A stretch of 64,000 bases of DNA. Origin: Cellulomonas sp. 73-92 (GTDB lineage Bacteria > Actinomycetota > Actinomycetes > Actinomycetales > Cellulomonadaceae). Below the pieces are notes generated by a model, which was given only the letters and a program-made list of their open reading frames with translations, was not told the DNA's origin and made no database searches. Below are positions 25,374 through 34,630 of the stretch, piece after piece. Each line of letters begins with the position of its first letter. Within the stretch, counting starts at the first letter, position 1. The DNA lies in the NCBI RefSeq assembly GCF_001898175.1, contig NZ_MKTH01000024.1, positions 41,493 to 105,492 of the forward strand, given 5' to 3'. The position numbers were made by a program, and so were the translations under genes.

Positions 25374-26841
25374 GGCCGTTCCCCTGCACTCCACCGAACG
25401 CAACCCAACCCGGGACACGACCGGCGGCCGCATCGCTGCGGTGTCGGCTCGCATGGGTGAGCCGTTCATCCCCTGGCAGCGCGACGCCGCCGACATCATC
25501 GGTGAGATCGACCCGCACACGGGCGACCCCTGGTACCAGGAGTACCTGATCGTTGGCGAGCGGCAGATCGGCAAGACGACGCTGGTCCGCGCGAAGCTCA
25601 CCGACCGCTGCCTGTTCACCCCGCGGGCGACGGTCCGCTACACGGCGCAGAACCGCACGATGGCGCTGATGCGCCTCGAGACGGACATGTGGTTCCCGAT
25701 CAGTGCCAGCCCGCTCCGCTCGTTCCTGGACTTCAACGTCGGCAAGCGGTCGAAGAAGCCGGGCCTGTCGGGCAAGGGCGGCCAGGAGCACATCGCGTTC
25801 GCCAACGGCGCCGGCTGGTGGATCGACTCCGTGAAGGCCACCTCGGGCCACGGTCCGAAGCTGCACGAGGCGGCGATCGACGAGGCCTTCGCCCACTCGG
25901 ACGCCCGCCTCGAACAATCCGCGCGACCGGCGATGAACAACGTCGCCGCCTCCCAGCTCGGCGTCATGTCGGCCGCCGGCGACGCGTCGTCGACGTACCT
26001 GCGGGACAAGCTCGACACCGCGATCGCCCGGCTCGAGCTCGAGCAGTCCAGGCCGATGCACGAGCGCACGTCGCGCACGGCCCTGATTCACTACGCCGCA
26101 CCACGCGACGCCGACCGTGAGGACCCCAACACCTGGTGGACGTACCACCCGGGCCTGGGATACCTGACGACCGAGGCGAAGTTCCAGGGTGCGCTGGAGG
26201 GCTTCGCCGCCAACCCGGAGGAGTTCGACCGCGGCTACCTCGGCTGGTGGCCGGCGGCGAAGGTGCCTGACCCGGTGATCCCTCGGCTGGCGTGGGCCGA
26301 TGACAAGCTCGACGAGGACGAGATCGACTGGCGGGGCGAGCCGGTCTGGGGCGTGGACGTCTCCCCCGACCGCGACTGGTCGGCCGTCGGCATGGCGGCC
26401 CGCCACCCCGGACGCCGCGCGTACCTCGAGGTCCTCGACCACGAGCAGGGTACCCACTGGCCGGTGCGTCGCCTCGTGCAGCTGCGTGCCCAGTTCGGCG
26501 GCAACGTCGTCGCCCTCGACGGCAGCGGCGGGGCGGGCGCGTTCGAGCAGGACCTGAAGGACGAGGACTTCGACGTCGTGCGACTCAACACCGGCGAGAA
26601 GGCCGACGCGTGCGGCGCGTTCTACGACGACGCGCTGACCAAGCTCCTGGCGCACGGCGGCGACCCCGTACTGAACGCGGCCCTGTTCTCGGCCGTCAAG
26701 CACCGCGTGGCCGACCGCTGGGTGTTCAGCCGCGGCCGCTCCCTGCAGGACATCACCGCCCTGTACGCGGTGCTCCTGCCCCGCTACGTGCTGGCCCGCC
26801 AGCTCGGCGACGACTACGACCCGGACGGGTCGACCTTGTGA
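25351..26841 (+). CDS. Terminase large subunit
   Basis: 496 aa. ATP-powered DNA packaging motor. Walker A is GERQIGKTT at ~69-77. Walker B with catalytic Glu is AAIDEAF at ~175. The C-terminal RNase H-like nuclease shows WGVDVSPDRDWSA and VALDGSG with acidic residues. The GTG start has GGAGGG 9 bases upstream and overlaps the small subunit by 23 bases. Confidence 0.92.
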   Translation: MRAGGRPEAVPLHSTERNPTRDTTGGRIAAVSARMGEPFIPWQRDAADIIGEIDPHTGDPWYQEYLIVGERQIGKTTLVRAKLTDRCLFTPRATVRYTAQNRTMALMRLETDMWFPISASPLRSFLDFNVGKRSKKPGLSGKGGQEHIAFANGAGWWIDSVKATSGHGPKLHEAAIDEAFAHSDARLEQSARPAMNNVAASQLGVMSAAGDASSTYLRDKLDTAIARLELEQSRPMHERTSRTALIHYAAPRDADREDPNTWWTYHPGLGYLTTEAKFQGALEGFAANPEEFDRGYLGWWPAAKVPDPVIPRLAWADDKLDEDEIDWRGEPVWGVDVSPDRDWSAVGMAARHPGRRAYLEVLDHEQGTHWPVRRLVQLRAQFGGNVVALDGSGGAGAFEQDLKDEDFDVVRLNTGEKADACGAFYDDALTKLLAHGGDPVLNAALFSAVKHRVADRWVFSRGRSLQDITALYAVLLPRYVLARQLGDDYDPDGSTL

Positions 26842-26850
26842 GGAGGCCTC

Positions 26851-27036
26851 GTGGTTGCCGCGATCACCGACGTGCTCGACCTGCTCGGCCTGCTGCTGCT
26901 CGTCGCCGCGCTCGCGGTCTGGGCCTGGGCGTGGCATCCGGCGGCCGGCTTGGCCGTAGCGGGCGCGGGACTGCTGCTGGTCTCGGTGGTGCTGAGCCGC
27001 GTCGAGCGTCGCAACACGAGAGGAGGCGGGCGGTGA
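26851..27036 (+). CDS. Small phage membrane protein
   Basis: 61 aa with two hydrophobic segments (LLGLLLLVAALAVWAWAW and AVAGAGLLLVSVVL). GAGGAGG precedes the GTG. It lies between terminase and portal and overlaps the portal start (GTGA). Function unknown. Confidence 0.65.
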   Translation: MVAAITDVLDLLGLLLLVAALAVWAWAWHPAAGLAVAGAGLLLVSVVLSRVERRNTRGGGR

Positions 27037-28220
27037 GCCTTCTCCGTCGCGACCAGGTGGCGTACGGCACCCCGCAGGAGTGGCTGGCTCGCTCGCGTGC
27101 TTCGCGCCTGGGGGCTCCGGTCACATCGACGTCGGCGATGCGCAACTCGGCGTACTGGGCGGCGCTACGGCTGCGGTCTGAGCTGATCGGGATGCTGCCA
27201 GTCGACACGTACCGCCGCATCGCGGGCGAGAACATCGACGTCGACGTCCCGAGTCCGATGTCGATGGTGCAGCCCTCCTCGTACGGGGCCGGTCAGCCGA
27301 TGGGCATCGGACAGTGGATCTCCTCCACGCAGATGGACCTCGACCGGTTCGGCAACTGCCTGGGACTGATCGTCGCTCGCGATGCGTTCGGTCTGCCGGC
27401 GGTCGTCGACCCGGTGCCGTTCGAGGACGCGGCGATCCACACCAAGGGCAGCAAGGTCGTCGGCTACCGGCTGGGCCGTTCCGACTACACGACGATCGAG
27501 GTGTGGCACGAGCGGGCGTACGTGCCCGCCGGCTCGCCGATCGGGCTGTCGCCCTTGGCCGCAGCGGCCTGGTCGCTGCAGGCTTCCTTGTCGGCGCAGG
27601 CGTTCGCGATCGCATGGTTCCAGGGGTCAGCGGTGCCGTCGGGCGAGCTGGTGTGGAACAAGGGCGAGCTGGACGCCGTCCAGGCAGAGACCCACAAGCG
27701 GCGCTTCATGACCGCGGTGCAGTCCGGTGAGCCGTTCGTTCACGGCAAGGACTGGACCTACAACTCGTTCGGCGCGAAGGCCTCTGAGGCGGCGTTCCTG
27801 GACCAGCAGAAGGGCGCGGCGTCCGACGTCTGCCGCTACATCGGCGTGCCCGGCGACATGGTGGACGTCCCGGTCGACGGGTCGTCCGTCACCTACGCGA
27901 ACGTCACCCAGCGCAACCTGCAGCTGATGGTGATCAACCTCAACGCCCCGATCGTGCGCCGAGAGACCGCGCTGTCGCAGTGGCTGCCCAGGCCGCGGTT
28001 CGTGAAGCTCAACTCCGACGCCCTGCTGCGAATGGATCCCCAGCAACGTGAGCAGATCCTGCTCAGCCGGGTGGCCGGCAAGGTGCTGGCTCCCTCCGAG
28101 GAGCGGGCGCTGAACAACCTGCCGCCCTTCACCCCTGAGCAGATCGACGAGATGAAGACGCTGCAGATCATCGGCGAACCAGCCAAGCAGCAGCCGAAGA
28201 CGACGGGAGGCATCCAGTGA
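27033..28220 (+). CDS. Portal protein (HK97 family)
   Basis: 395 aa. Forms the dodecameric channel at the capsid vertex. Family features are AYWAALRLRSELIGMLPV near residue 45, the conserved SPLAAAAWSL region, the FGAKASEAAFLDQQKGAASDVCRYIGVP stretch (in parts) and a C-terminal helical crown. GTG in a GTGA overlap with the small membrane gene; GTGA overlap with the protease. Confidence 0.92.
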   Translation: MSLLRRDQVAYGTPQEWLARSRASRLGAPVTSTSAMRNSAYWAALRLRSELIGMLPVDTYRRIAGENIDVDVPSPMSMVQPSSYGAGQPMGIGQWISSTQMDLDRFGNCLGLIVARDAFGLPAVVDPVPFEDAAIHTKGSKVVGYRLGRSDYTTIEVWHERAYVPAGSPIGLSPLAAAAWSLQASLSAQAFAIAWFQGSAVPSGELVWNKGELDAVQAETHKRRFMTAVQSGEPFVHGKDWTYNSFGAKASEAAFLDQQKGAASDVCRYIGVPGDMVDVPVDGSSVTYANVTQRNLQLMVINLNAPIVRRETALSQWLPRPRFVKLNSDALLRMDPQQREQILLSRVAGKVLAPSEERALNNLPPFTPEQIDEMKTLQIIGEPAKQQPKTTGGIQ

Positions 28221-28897
28221 CCACGATTCGTGAGGCCGCACAGGCCCGTGCCGAGGCGATGAAGCGGGCGGCGGACCGGCCCACCCAGCGCCGGTGCGCT
28301 GCCGATCCGCACGCCTCGTCGCGTGTCACGGCACGCATGCTGGGCGTCGAGCTGCGCGACCAGCCGGACACGGGCCTGCTGACCTTCGAGGGGTTCGCGT
28401 CGGTCACCGGTGTCGGGTACGAGATGTGGGACTTCTTCGGTCCCTACACCGAGCAGGTCGTGCCCGGCGCGTTCGCCGCGACCCTGGCTCAGCCGGACCT
28501 CGACGTTCCCCTGGTTCTGGCTCACGACTCGCTGCGGCGCATCGCTCGCACCACCAACGGATCCCTGAGCCTCGACGAGGTTCTCACCGGGCCGAAGACG
28601 GGCCTGCACGTGCTGGCCCCCGAGCTGGACCCCACGGACGCTGACGTGGCGTACATCGTCCCGAAGCTGCGGTCCGGCCTGGTCGACGAGATGTCGTTCC
28701 GCTTCGTCATCAACTCGGGCGCCTGGTCGCCGGACTGGATGGAGTTCCACATCGAGTCCGTCGACATCCACCGCGGCGACGTCGCGATCGTCGGCTACGG
28801 CGCCAACCCCGCCACCGCTGGCTCCGGCCTGCGCGCTGCGAAGTCCGGCCGCCAGGTTGTCGACCTGGCCGACCTGCAGCCGTACCGGGCCCGATGA
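28217..28897 (+). CDS. Prohead protease (HK97 family)
   Basis: 226 aa. Serine protease that removes the scaffold or delta domain during capsid maturation. The His103 of VLAHDS and Ser160 of DEMSF match the catalytic residues of the family. FEGFASVTG and VPGAFAATL are typical flanking motifs. The position between portal and capsid supports the call. Confidence 0.92.
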   Translation: MTTIREAAQARAEAMKRAADRPTQRRCAADPHASSRVTARMLGVELRDQPDTGLLTFEGFASVTGVGYEMWDFFGPYTEQVVPGAFAATLAQPDLDVPLVLAHDSLRRIARTTNGSLSLDEVLTGPKTGLHVLAPELDPTDADVAYIVPKLRSGLVDEMSFRFVINSGAWSPDWMEFHIESVDIHRGDVAIVGYGANPATAGSGLRAAKSGRQVVDLADLQPYRAR

Positions 28898-29157
28898 CGC
28901 GCACCCCGGCGGTCCGTCTCGACGACGATGGCCGCCACATCCTGTGGTCGCACGAGTGCAACTTCCTTGACCTCGCCTCGGCCGGCATCGCCGGACGCGA
29001 GCCGTCGTTGTGGCACCCGGACGTGCTGCTTCCGCTGAACGACGACCGCGGCTGGCGCGTCGAGTCCACCGATCCTCTGACGGTCTCGCCGTCGATCCTC
29101 TGCGGATCGTGCGGCACGCACGGCTTCTGGCGCGACGGGCGCTGGATCAGCGCCTGA
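28894..29157 (+). CDS. DUF6527-like zinc protein
   Basis: 87 aa. HECNF near residue 21 and the C-terminal SPSILCGSCGTHGFWRDGRW match the small DUF6527-type proteins (Cys/His zinc site). ATGA overlap with the protease. It sits where a capsid accessory gene is often found; its role is unknown. 29158-29308 holds only the leader of the capsid gene. Confidence 0.6.
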   Translation: MTRTPAVRLDDDGRHILWSHECNFLDLASAGIAGREPSLWHPDVLLPLNDDRGWRVESTDPLTVSPSILCGSCGTHGFWRDGRWISA

Positions 29158-29308
29158 CAACCCCCGCTCGCCTCCACCGACTGCCGCGCCTGAGGGCGCG
29201 GTGCTGCCCCTCGTGCTTCGCGCATCGCCCACCCGCGGCTCTGCCCTGGGCGGCTCTTGCCTCTGGCTGGAGGGCGACCACCTCACCAACCATGAAGGGA
29301 GCACGACG

Positions 29309-30802
29309 ATGACGCTGGAGCAGCTCATCGCCCAGCTGCGCGGCCAGGTGGCCGCCAAGCTGGAGAACCGCGCGAACATGACCGACGAGCTCGCAGCGAT
29401 CCGCGCGAAGGACGCGGTCGACCCCGCCGACGAGGCCAAGGCCGAGCAGCTGCGCACCGCGAAGACGGCGCTCGACGGCGAGATCTCGGCGCTCAACGAC
29501 CGGGTCGTCAGCCTCGAGACCGAGCTCGCCGCCGACCAGGCGGCACAGCGCTTGCAGTCCGAGCGCACCCCGGGCGCCAAGCCGCCGAAGTACGACCAGG
29601 TCGCCCGCGTCGAGACCGAGCCGCGCGTCTACACCGCGCACACGGCCAAGAGCGGTACGTCCTTCTTCTCCGACCTGTACCGCGACCAGACGGGCCGGGG
29701 CGACTCGCAGTCCCGTGACCGCCTGGCGCGTCACCAGCGCGAGGTCGAGGTGCACGGCGAGAACCGCATCCAGTCGCGCGGCGGGGAGTATGAGGGCCTG
29801 GAGCTCGCCGGCGGCCCCCAGCAGATCCGTGCGATGACGACCTCCTCGGTCGGCTCGCTGGTGCCGCCGCAGTACCTGCTCGAACTGGCGGCCCCGATCG
29901 CCCGCGCCGGGCGCCCGACGGCCAACGTCGCGGTCCACCTGCCCCTGCCCGAGCAGGGCATGACCCTCACCGTCCCGCGCGGCACGACCGGTGCGACGGC
30001 GGGCGTGCAGGCCAGCCAGAACACCGCGCCGTCGCAGACGGACGGGGCCTGGACGGACCTGACGATCCCGGTGGGAACCGTCGCGGGGTCGGCGAAGCTC
30101 TCCCGCCAGACCCTCGAGCGCGGCGGCGTCGACGTCGACACCCTGGTCTTCACCGACATCGCCGGCGCCCACGGCGTCGCAGTCGACGGCCAGGTCCTCT
30201 CCGGTACCGGCTCCGCGGGACAGGTGCTCGGCCTGCTCAACACCGCCGGCATCACCCAGATGTCAGCTTTCACGGCCGCTGTCTCCATCCCGACGCTGTA
30301 CTCGAAGCTGGCCGGCGCGATCGCCGCGGTCGGCGGCGGGCGGTACCTCGCGCCCGACACGGTGATCGCGCACGTGCGTCGGTGGGGCTGGCTCACCTCG
30401 CAGATGGACTCGACGAACCGGCCGCTGGTCGTGCCGCGCGCGTGCGGCCCGCTCAACGCGCTCGGGGTCTGGGACGGTCCGCTCGACCCGCCGTCGACGG
30501 CCGCGGCCGGCGAGATCCAGGGCCTGCCGTGGATCACCGACGCGTCGGTGCCCACGGCCGTCGGGACCGGCCCCGAGGACCAGGTGATCGTCGGGCGGCG
30601 CGCCGACTGGCTCCTCTGGGAGGAGGGCGACGGCATGCCCCGGCAGCTGAAGTTCGAGGCCAACGGCGCCGACACGATGTCGGTCCTCCTGCTCTCGTAC
30701 TCCTACATCGCGTTCACCGCCGGCCGGTACCCGCTCGCAACCGCGGTCATCGGCGGCAACGCCGGTTCGGCCGGCTTCGGCCTCGTCGCGCCGACGTTCT
30801 GA
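29309..30802 (+). CDS. Major capsid protein (HK97 fold)
   Basis: 497 aa. Residues ~1-90 are a helical delta/scaffold domain. The mature part begins in the ~170-185 region and shows HK97 features such as SVGSLVPPQYLLELAAPIARAGRPTANV (in parts), LDG-like VAVDGQVLSGTGSAGQVLGL and the C-terminal RRADWLLWEEGD. AAGGGAG precedes the ATG. The protease upstream presumably cleaves the delta domain. Confidence 0.9.
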   Translation: MTLEQLIAQLRGQVAAKLENRANMTDELAAIRAKDAVDPADEAKAEQLRTAKTALDGEISALNDRVVSLETELAADQAAQRLQSERTPGAKPPKYDQVARVETEPRVYTAHTAKSGTSFFSDLYRDQTGRGDSQSRDRLARHQREVEVHGENRIQSRGGEYEGLELAGGPQQIRAMTTSSVGSLVPPQYLLELAAPIARAGRPTANVAVHLPLPEQGMTLTVPRGTTGATAGVQASQNTAPSQTDGAWTDLTIPVGTVAGSAKLSRQTLERGGVDVDTLVFTDIAGAHGVAVDGQVLSGTGSAGQVLGLLNTAGITQMSAFTAAVSIPTLYSKLAGAIAAVGGGRYLAPDTVIAHVRRWGWLTSQMDSTNRPLVVPRACGPLNALGVWDGPLDPPSTAAAGEIQGLPWITDASVPTAVGTGPEDQVIVGRRADWLLWEEGDGMPRQLKFEANGADTMSVLLLSYSYIAFTAGRYPLATAVIGGNAGSAGFGLVAPTF

Positions 30803-30811
30803 CGCACCGAC

Positions 30812-30845
30812 GCGGTGGCCCCAGGCACACGCCTGGGGCCACCGC
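30812..30845 (+). terminator. Hairpin after the capsid gene
   Basis: Perfect 15-bp stem GCGGTGGCCCCAGGC with its complement and loop ACAC, 10 bases after the capsid stop. It may attenuate transcription so that capsid mRNA exceeds tail mRNA. There is no U-tract. Confidence 0.75.
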
Positions 30846-30889
30846 ACCCCAGCACGACCAGACCCCCTTGACGGCAAAGGAGCACGACC

Positions 30890-31183
30890 ATGGCGTTCGA
30901 CGACATCCCGGACGACATCAAGAAGAACTACGAGCAGCTCATCAAGGACCGCGGCTGGGACCACGAGACCGCGGCCGCGAACTACGAGCAGGCGGACCCC
31001 CGCCTGGCGGCGTACCTCCGCTCGCTCGGCACCGACGACCCGAAGACCGAGCCGAAGGGCCGCAAGGGCTCCGCTCGCTCCAAGGTCGCCGAGGCCACCA
31101 CCCCGCCCACACCGCCCGCGGCTCCCACCCCGCCGGCCACGGCCGACGGCAGCACCCCGCCGGCGACGCCTGAGCGGGCCTGA
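30890..31183 (+). CDS. Phage hypothetical protein (head completion region)
   Basis: 97 aa. A helical N-terminal part (KNYEQLIKDRGWDHETAAAN) is followed by a Pro/Thr-rich tail. AAAGGAG precedes the ATG. Found between capsid and connector genes in related phages; role unknown. Confidence 0.6.
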   Translation: MAFDDIPDDIKKNYEQLIKDRGWDHETAAANYEQADPRLAAYLRSLGTDDPKTEPKGRKGSARSKVAEATTPPTPPAAPTPPATADGSTPPATPERA

Positions 31184-31188
31184 GCCTC

Positions 31189-31701
31189 GTGGCGTGGCCG
31201 ATCACCGCGGCTGACATCCGCGAGGCGCTCAAGGGCGTCACCGCCGCGGTGGTCTCCGACGCCGAGGCCGACCGCTGGGCGGAGGTGGCGATGACCCGCA
31301 TCGAGGACGAGGTCGGCCTGTGCCGCGGCCAGACGGGCCAGTTCTGGTACTCCCGGTCGTGGCGTGAGCGCCTCGAGGTGGTGCTGCCGCAGAACGTGGC
31401 CTCGATCCAGTCGGTCACCGTCGACGGCCTGGCCGTCGGGTACACGTTCGACCCGCCGGCGAGCATCGTCGGCCCGATCCCGCCCGGTCTGCTGGCGGTG
31501 TCGTGGACCGCTCCCCCGACGGCGGCCGCGAACATCGAGGAGGCGGCGATCACGTTGGCCGCGTTCCTGGCTCGTCAGCGCAAGATCAGCGATCGGCGCA
31601 CCGGGGCGACGACCTCGGACGTCCCGCAGGGCTTCGCGCTGCCGAACGCGGTCGTCGAGCTCATCGGCCGGCGTGCCGCCGACAGGGGCGGGTTCGCATG
31701 A
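31189..31701 (+). CDS. Head-tail connector (gp6-like adaptor)
   Basis: 170 aa from a GTG. The ITAADIREALKG start, the central LPQNVASIQSVTVDG beta segment and the C-terminal helix (IEEAAITLAAFLARQR) resemble HK97 gp6-type adaptors. It is the first of the neck genes and overlaps the next by ATGA. Confidence 0.7.
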   Translation: MAWPITAADIREALKGVTAAVVSDAEADRWAEVAMTRIEDEVGLCRGQTGQFWYSRSWRERLEVVLPQNVASIQSVTVDGLAVGYTFDPPASIVGPIPPGLLAVSWTAPPTAAANIEEAAITLAAFLARQRKISDRRTGATTSDVPQGFALPNAVVELIGRRAADRGGFA

Positions 31702-32201
31702 GCCCAGCCCCTGCCGGCGGCCCCGGCACCTACCCGACCGTCGCTGACGCGGCCTCCACCGTGGTGGCCGCGCTCCTCACCGCCTGCCAGGCGGCGCTGG
31801 CGAACGTCGTCGACGCGGACCTGGTGAAGGTCGTGCCCGGCTACTACTTCCCGCAGATGGCGCCCGACCAGGTGACGGTCGAGTTCGTCGCGTCCGCGAC
31901 CGTCGAGGGCCCGGCGACGTCGACTCTGCGTACCCACCACGAGCTGACGTTGCAGGCGACGTTCGACGTCGAGCGCATCACGGACGACCAGTCGGTGACG
32001 CGCGGGCGCGCGTTGGCGTTGATGGCCGCGGTCGAGACCTACGTGAACGTGACGAGCCCGACGCTGGACGGCGCGGTGGTCTGGTGCCGCATGGCTGAGT
32101 CGCGCACGGCCACCTCGACCGACGAGACCAGTTCGGGTGATGGCATGGTCACCGAGATCCAGGCGACGTTCACCGCCCGGGTGATCGTCCGCAACGCGTG
32201 A
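31698..32201 (+). CDS. Neck or tail-terminator-like protein
   Basis: 167 aa with an alpha/beta layout (AASTVVAALLTACQAAL, then strands VKVVPGYYFPQM, ELTLQATFDVERI and the C-terminal TARVIVRN). Size and position between connector and tail tube suggest a tail terminator or completion protein. No specific motif proves it. Confidence 0.55.
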   Translation: MSPAPAGGPGTYPTVADAASTVVAALLTACQAALANVVDADLVKVVPGYYFPQMAPDQVTVEFVASATVEGPATSTLRTHHELTLQATFDVERITDDQSVTRGRALALMAAVETYVNVTSPTLDGAVVWCRMAESRTATSTDETSSGDGMVTEIQATFTARVIVRNA

Positions 32202-32211
32202 GGAGGATGCC

Positions 32212-32409
32212 GTGAAGTTCCGCAACATCTCCGGCGTCGACCTCGAGGTCCCGGCCGCTGGCGTGATCGTGCCGGCCGGCCAGGTGCTCGACGTCGACGG
32301 ACCGCTGGCCGATGGCATGGCCGGCCAGGACAGCGTGTGGGCGCCCGTGGTGGCCCGCACGAAGACGAAGAGCAAGGCGCCGGCCGACCCGCCGACGCCC
32401 ACGGTCTGA
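32212..32409 (+). CDS. Small phage structural-region protein
   Basis: 65 aa, GAGGAG before the GTG. The beta-rich N-terminal 45 residues (ISGVDLEVPAAGVIVPAGQ) resemble the short bacteriophage proteins with a Gly/Val sandwich often placed before the tail tube. The tail is Lys/Pro-rich. Confidence 0.55.
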   Translation: MKFRNISGVDLEVPAAGVIVPAGQVLDVDGPLADGMAGQDSVWAPVVARTKTKSKAPADPPTPTV

Positions 32410-32430
32410 TCGAGCTGAAGGAGCATCGTC

Positions 32431-33465
32431 ATGACGCTGCAGTCCGACTTCCAGGTGGGTCTGGGGCTCGAGTCGTCGTACGGCACCGCCGTGACGACCT
32501 CCCGCTTCTACGAGGCCGACTCGTCCCTGGGCCAGAAGATCTCCCGCACTCAGGGCCGCGGCTACCGTCCGGGTCGCCGGGTCGCCCGCGCGGACCGCGC
32601 TGTCCCGACGAAGTACGAGGTGACCGGTGACATCGAGGTCGACGCCTCGAGCCGCAACCTGGGCATGCTGCTCAACGCGTTCTTCGGTGCGGTGACGGTC
32701 AACCAGGACGGCGCCACGACGGTCTACCAGCAGGTCCACACCCTCAAGCAGGCCGACTTCCTGAACTCGTACACGATTCAGCAGGGCGTGCCCCGGCTCG
32801 GGTCGACGGTGGACGCGTTCACGTTCCCGGGGTGTGTGTGCACCGACCTGGAGGTCACGGCCAAGTCGGGCGACATCGCGAACATCAAGACCAGCTGGGT
32901 CGGCCGTGGCGACGTGAGCACGGCCACCGCGCTGGCCACCGCGTCGTTCCCGGCCAGCCAGGAGCTGCTCACGTTCGTCGGCGCGAACCTGTCGGTGGGC
33001 GGCACCCTGACCGCGGCGACCACCACGACCAAGGCGTCGATGACCACGCCGATCGCGGCGTCGATCCAGTCTCTGACGCTGAAGCTGAAGAACGACGTCG
33101 ACTCCGACGGGTACAACCTCGGCGGTGCCGGCAAGCGGTCCCGCCCGCCGGCGGCCAAGGGCGCGTCGGACGGTGTGATCAGCGGATCTTTCGTCCTGGA
33201 GTACACGCTGCGTGACCTCGTCGACGCCTACATGGCGCAGGGCTCGCTCGCGCTGCTCGTCGAGTTCGCCGGCCTGGCGGACATGGTGACCGGGCAGAAG
33301 CCGCTCCTGCAGTTCGCGATCCCGGCGATCAAGCTCGACGGCGACCTGCCCAAGGGCAACAAGGGCGACGTCATCACGGTGTCGCACTCGTTCACCGGTC
33401 TGGACCCGGTCGGCGGCGCCGAGCCGATCCAGGCGGTGTACCGCTCGCTCGACACGGTGGTCTGA
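32431..33465 (+). CDS. Major tail tube protein
   Basis: 344 aa. Opens with LQSDFQVGLGLESSYGTAV, the usual start of Siphoviridae tube proteins (a mostly beta barrel). Residues ~215-240 (SIQSLTLKLKNDVDSDGYNL) and the C-terminal beta strands fit the fold. It polymerises into the tail tube. Placed just before the tail assembly genes. Confidence 0.85.
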   Translation: MTLQSDFQVGLGLESSYGTAVTTSRFYEADSSLGQKISRTQGRGYRPGRRVARADRAVPTKYEVTGDIEVDASSRNLGMLLNAFFGAVTVNQDGATTVYQQVHTLKQADFLNSYTIQQGVPRLGSTVDAFTFPGCVCTDLEVTAKSGDIANIKTSWVGRGDVSTATALATASFPASQELLTFVGANLSVGGTLTAATTTTKASMTTPIAASIQSLTLKLKNDVDSDGYNLGGAGKRSRPPAAKGASDGVISGSFVLEYTLRDLVDAYMAQGSLALLVEFAGLADMVTGQKPLLQFAIPAIKLDGDLPKGNKGDVITVSHSFTGLDPVGGAEPIQAVYRSLDTVV

Positions 33466-33467
33466 GG

Positions 33468-34058
33468 GTGGCCACGAGCTCGTCGCCCCAGGCGCTGGTG
33501 CTCGGCTTCGACATCAAGGAGGACCTGCGCGGCTTCTTCGCCGACCTCAAGCAGGTCAATCCGAGGATGGCCACCGCGGTGCGGCGCAAGATGCGCCGCT
33601 CCGGGGACGTGGCGATCGCCGCGATGACGGAGATCCTCGACGAGTACAAGGGCGGCGTGACGGTCGGCAAGACGTACCACGCCGGCACCGACGCGGCCGG
33701 CCGCAAGCGTCATCACCTGGTCCTGGACACCGTCAACCGGGAGGCGGCGCGCTCGCGGCTGGACGGGCGGGCCCGCCGCGACATCGAGTCGGGGCTGAAG
33801 TTCCGGGTGCAGGCCAACCAGTACCGCACCACGGTGCGGCTGACCTCCTCCAAGGGTGAGCTGCGCAAGGCGCTCAACCGCAAGCACTCGTGGCGCCACC
33901 CGGTGTTCGGTGATCGCGAGGTGTGGATCGAGCAGCCGGCGGACAACTACTTCAGCCGCGGCGCGTGGGGTACGGCCAGCCAGCTGCGCAAGGACCTGAT
34001 GGACGCGATCGCCGAGGGCCTGGCCCTCATCGAAGCCAAGAGGTACGAGGGAGCCTGA
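33468..34058 (+). CDS. Tail completion/HK97 gp10-like protein
   Basis: 196 aa, GTG start two bases after the tail tube stop. Basic protein with MATAVRRKMRRSGDVAIAAM and the final amphipathic helix RKDLMDAIAEGLALIEAKR. This profile is like tail-completion or minor tail proteins of the gp10 type. The exact role is inferred from position. It overlaps the chaperone gene by TGATG. Confidence 0.6.
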   Translation: MATSSSPQALVLGFDIKEDLRGFFADLKQVNPRMATAVRRKMRRSGDVAIAAMTEILDEYKGGVTVGKTYHAGTDAAGRKRHHLVLDTVNREAARSRLDGRARRDIESGLKFRVQANQYRTTVRLTSSKGELRKALNRKHSWRHPVFGDREVWIEQPADNYFSRGAWGTASQLRKDLMDAIAEGLALIEAKRYEGA

Positions 34059-34495
34059 TGTCTCGACTGCTGTTCAAGGGCCCGCAGGGCCGCCCGTGGG
34101 TCGGTAAGACGCTGCGGATGATCACGCCGGACGACGCCCGCAACCGGGATCTGTGGGAGCTGCAGACGCAGTCGGGGTTGACGATGCCGGCGATCAACGA
34201 GTTCTTCGCCGGCGAGAAGACGGTGCTGGGGCCTGCCACCGCGGTGATCCAGTTCCTGACGCTGCGCAACGCGGGCTTCATGGTCGACTGGGACGAGGTC
34301 CTCGACATGGGGCCGGCCGACTTCGAGGAGATCGTCGAGCCCGAGCTCGAGGAGGCGCCGGACCCTACGGCGCCGGCGGGAACCGTTCCCGCCGGCGAGC
34401 CGAGCGACGCGCCGCCGCCGGCGCCCAAGGCGTCGGGGTCCCGGCGGTCGCCCTCGAGCCGTGGCTCGCGACCTCGGTCCGCCGCCGGCTCCTGA
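34058..34495 (+). CDS. Tail assembly chaperone, upstream frame (gpG-like)
   Basis: 145 aa. Acidic middle segment (FEEIVEPELEEAPDPTAPAG) and a Pro/Ser/Arg-rich end. In siphoviruses two overlapping frames before the tape measure make a short form and a -1 frameshifted long form at a fixed ratio. The same layout is present here; see the entry at 34439. Confidence 0.75.
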   Translation: MSRLLFKGPQGRPWVGKTLRMITPDDARNRDLWELQTQSGLTMPAINEFFAGEKTVLGPATAVIQFLTLRNAGFMVDWDEVLDMGPADFEEIVEPELEEAPDPTAPAGTVPAGEPSDAPPPAPKASGSRRSPSSRGSRPRSAAGS

Positions 34496-34626
34496 TCCTC
34501 GCCGAGCTGTGGAACCTGACCCCGGACGACGTGTGGGCTCTGCGGTTCGGCGACTGGGTGATGTTCGCCACCGCCGCCGACAACACCAGGGCCGAGCTCG
34601 ACAGCCGCAAGAACTCCAGGAGGTGA
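34439..34626 (+). CDS. Tail assembly chaperone, -1 frameshift extension (gpT-like)
   Basis: About 62 codons in the -1 frame relative to the upstream chaperone. It reads naturally (RRRLLILAELWNLTPDDVW, ALRFGDWVMF) and ends at 34626 just before the tape measure. It has no good start codon or ribosome site. The best slip site is GGGGTCC at 34435-34441 (codons GGG TCC slipping to GGG GTC). GGGAACC at 34378-34384 is the alternative. Confidence 0.6.
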
Positions 34627-34630
34627 CCTC

